Made by a program: the position numbers and the translations under genes. 7,817 nt of DNA. Origin: an uncultured Burkholderiaceae bacterium (GTDB taxonomy: Bacteria > Pseudomonadota > Gammaproteobacteria > Burkholderiales > Burkholderiaceae). Positions 6,114-7,817 of this stretch are shown here, piece by piece (the stretch's first letter is position 1; every line of letters begins with the position of its first letter). The notes beneath the pieces were generated by a model. It made no database searches and was not told where the DNA came from. It was given only the letters and a program-made list of their open reading frames with translations. The stretch spans positions 1-7,817 of the forward strand of contig CALMPB010000130.1 of the NCBI GenBank assembly GCA_937871985.1, in the 5' to 3' direction.

Positions 6114-7430
6114 ATGATGCCCACACCCACTATCCGCTCCAAAGTTTTCTGGCAGGGGTTCTTGGCCCTGCTGGTAGCCTTTGCAGTGGCCCAATTGTCA
6201 CTGCAAGTGGATGTGGTGATGCTCGCGCAGCGTGTACCTGGTATGACCGGCGCGTACGTCATGCTCACACGGTTGGTGGTGATCGACCTGGTAGTCACGA
6301 TGGCATACGGCGCAGTGGTATCCGTCGCCATTGCCCAGGCAGTGCGCCAGGGCAATGCGGATCTGGTCGTTCGCTGGTCACTGGGGTTGGCGAGCCTGAT
6401 CGGCTTGCTGTTGCTGGTGGCAGGCTGGGTCTTCTACCCCATGCTAGCGCCTTGGGTGGCTGGAGGCGATGTAGCTCTTGTGGCAATGCTGAAGATGGCA
6501 ATCCCTTGGTTTGCAGTCGGTGCACCGTTTCGCGTGCTCAATGCCTGTGCAGCCTTTGCCTTGCATGCGACGCAGCAGGGAACCTACGTCGTGCGCTGGA
6601 AACTTTGCGAGGTAGGTGCCAAGGTCGCCATGAACATCGTCTTCCTTGATCTCCTGGATGCCGGTTTCGCCGGGTGCTTCATGGCTTCGCTACTTGTTCA
6701 TGCGACGTCGAGCGGATGGGTGCTGCTGCATCTGCACCGACAGACTGGCGGGTTTCCAACACTGCCGCCGCGACGCTGGAGCGGCGAGCAGGCCGTGAAG
6801 AGTGCTTGGGAAACCCAACGTATCCTGGCAATGCAACTGCTGGGGCTGCTGACTATAGGTCTATTCGCATCGCCCTGGATCTCAACGGTCACGCCGGAGC
6901 GCCTGGACGCTTTTGGTGCCGGGCTGGCGCTGGCCATGCTGGTCTTCGCCCCCATCGCTGCATTCTCCCGCTTCCTCGCCATCCGCTTTTCCGCGCGCTC
7001 AGCCCGCGAGGTCGACGCGTTGATGCACGAACTGCTGACCTATGGAGTCGCGGTGGCGACTTCGGTGGCCATACTTCTGGCGCTGGGGCAGCACTGGCTC
7101 GGCCAAGCCATCTACACGCAGGAGGGGCTCTGGTGGGCCACCTTCATTTGGTCCCTTGCGCTGTCCTTACCGTTGCGGCTGGCAGCCAACATCTTGCGTG
7201 CGGCAATGCAAAGCCGCGGCAGCTTCAACAGCGTGGCCAAGGCTGACACCTTGTTGAGCTGGGGGCTAGGCCTACCTCTTGTCGTTGTCGGGTTGAACCT
7301 AGAGCTGCCCATGCTGGCCTATACCTATCTCTGGCTCCCGGAGACTGCGGTACTGGCATGGCTGACCTTCCGCTACCGGGCATTGGCCCGACGGGACCAG
7401 GCACCTGCAGGTGCCGTCGAGAAACCATGA
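6114..7430 (+). CDS. mbnM: MbnM, MATE-family multidrug-type exporter (methanobactin export)
   Basis: A 438-residue polytopic membrane protein with about 12 hydrophobic segments, the size and layout of MATE transporters. The N-terminal segment (SKVFWQGFLALLVAF, then LSLQVDVVMLAQRVPG) has the look of the first MATE helices, with the Asp of helix 1-2 that often takes part in ion coupling. In methanobactin clusters MbnM is proposed to export the modified peptide across the inner membrane. The start is at 6114 (or the adjacent in-frame ATG at 6117), 7 bases after the mbnC stop. No strong ribosome-binding site is seen immediately upstream, so translation is probably coupled to mbnC. Its stop codon overlaps the start of the following copC gene (ATGA at 7427-7430). 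The MATE call is secure; the substrate is inferred from position. Confidence 0.9.
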   Translation: MMPTPTIRSKVFWQGFLALLVAFAVAQLSLQVDVVMLAQRVPGMTGAYVMLTRLVVIDLVVTMAYGAVVSVAIAQAVRQGNADLVVRWSLGLASLIGLLLLVAGWVFYPMLAPWVAGGDVALVAMLKMAIPWFAVGAPFRVLNACAAFALHATQQGTYVVRWKLCEVGAKVAMNIVFLDLLDAGFAGCFMASLLVHATSSGWVLLHLHRQTGGFPTLPPRRWSGEQAVKSAWETQRILAMQLLGLLTIGLFASPWISTVTPERLDAFGAGLALAMLVFAPIAAFSRFLAIRFSARSAREVDALMHELLTYGVAVATSVAILLALGQHWLGQAIYTQEGLWWATFIWSLALSLPLRLAANILRAAMQSRGSFNSVAKADTLLSWGLGLPLVVVGLNLELPMLAYTYLWLPETAVLAWLTFRYRALARRDQAPAGAVEKP

Positions 7431-7817
7431 TGCGAATGACCCAGCGGCTGGCCGCAATCGCTCTCTTGTGTCTGATTCTTCTGCCTGCCGGACAGGCTCA
7501 CGCTCATGCATTCCTGGTCGAGACAGTGCCGGAGGACAGCACGCAGCTTAAAGCCCCGCCAAGCCACATCGTCCTGCGCTTCAATGAGCCCGTGTCACCG
7601 GCACGGGTCGAACTGCTTAGCGATCAGAAGACCGTGCTCACGGGTGCTGGCGACTGGACGGTGGACGGTGACACTGTGCAACTCACGCCTCCGAAGGCGC
7701 TGCCAGCCGGCGTGTACCACATCGCCTATCGAGTCACGTCTGCGGATGGCCACCCCGTTGCGGGCCAGATCCAGTTCGGCATAGGTGTGAAACCCGACGA
7801 AGCCAAAACCGTCGACA
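7427..7817 (+). CDS. copC: CopC-domain periplasmic copper-binding protein (3' end outside window)
   Basis: The first 130 codons of a CopC/YobA-family gene run off the window. A signal peptide with hydrophobic core LAAIALLCLILLPAG ends QAHA, and cleavage after Ala26 leaves His27 as the N-terminus. Together with Asp107 and His109 (SADGHPVAG) this makes the Cu(II) site of CopC proteins (N-terminal His, Asp, His). Conserved elements HAFLVETVPED, LRFNEPV and YRVTSADGHPV are present. The gene starts at ATG 7427, overlapping the mbnM stop by 4 bases; ATG at 7430 and 7436 are in-frame alternatives. Family role: periplasmic copper binding, often with CopD as a separate protein or C-terminal membrane fusion for copper uptake. 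Whether this is CopC alone or a CopC-CopD fusion cannot be told. No role in methanobactin synthesis itself is implied; handling of released copper is the natural inference. Confidence 0.9.
   Translation, partial: MMRMTQRLAAIALLCLILLPAGQAHAHAFLVETVPEDSTQLKAPPSHIVLRFNEPVSPARVELLSDQKTVLTGAGDWTVDGDTVQLTPPKALPAGVYHIAYRVTSADGHPVAGQIQFGIGVKPDEAKTVD

Noticed and set aside
1..7817. Insertion sequences, transposase genes, tRNA, rRNA or CRISPR arrays
   Set aside because: None were recognised on either strand, even though the chimeric receptor gene suggested looking for a mobile element at the junction.

Overview
This window is a methanobactin (Mbn) copper-chelator gene cluster, all on the + strand. Methanobactins are ribosomally made, post-translationally modified peptides (RiPPs) that bind Cu(I). 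The decisive element is a 31-codon gene (4565-4660) encoding a precursor with a basic leader and a Cys-rich core, GRAGACCASCCAPVGVN. It is followed directly by mbnB (4720-5544, multi-iron DUF692 oxidase), mbnC (5528-6106, its partner), mbnM (6114-7430, MATE exporter) and a CopC-domain gene (7427 to the window edge). Upstream lie mbnP (844-1734) and mbnH (3228-4367), the two members of the Trp-modifying periplasmic copper-protein pair.

Layout. 1-832: C-terminal part of a heme/hemoglobin-type TonB-dependent receptor. 844-1734: mbnP lipoprotein gene, whose ribosome-binding site touches the receptor stop codon. 1735-1898: gap with no gene seen. 1899-3044: a chimeric, probably non-functional gene. 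It holds the signal peptide, TonB box, plug and first barrel strands of a siderophore-type TonB receptor, joined in frame near 2697-2708 to the C-terminal part of a DJ-1/PfpI-family protein. 3045-3227: gap. 3228-4367: mbnH. 4368-4564: leader region of mbnA. 4565-7817: mbnA, hairpin, mbnB, mbnC, mbnM, copC, tightly packed with overlaps of 17 and 4 bases at two junctions.

How the genes work together (inference from family knowledge). MbnB and MbnC convert core cysteines of MbnA to oxazolone/thioamide copper ligands. MbnM moves the product across the inner membrane. A TonB-dependent receptor would bring Cu-Mbn back into the periplasm. MbnH, a di-heme MauG-like enzyme, modifies a Trp of MbnP to build a copper site, and CopC is a periplasmic Cu(II) carrier. 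No Mbn tailoring aminotransferase or sulfotransferase, and no FecI/FecR-type regulators (MbnI/MbnR), are seen inside the window.

Organism: the sequence is GC-rich and the genes are proteobacterial in style. The core resembles precursors known from non-methanotrophs such as Pseudomonas and Burkholderiales rather than the classical methanotroph cores. No methane monooxygenase gene is present here. A beta- or gammaproteobacterium is my best guess, but taxonomy cannot be fixed from this window. The most unusual points are the paired vicinal cysteines of the precursor, the receptor/DJ-1 chimera that splits mbnP from mbnH, and the absence of an intact siderophore-type (MbnT-like) receptor within the window.
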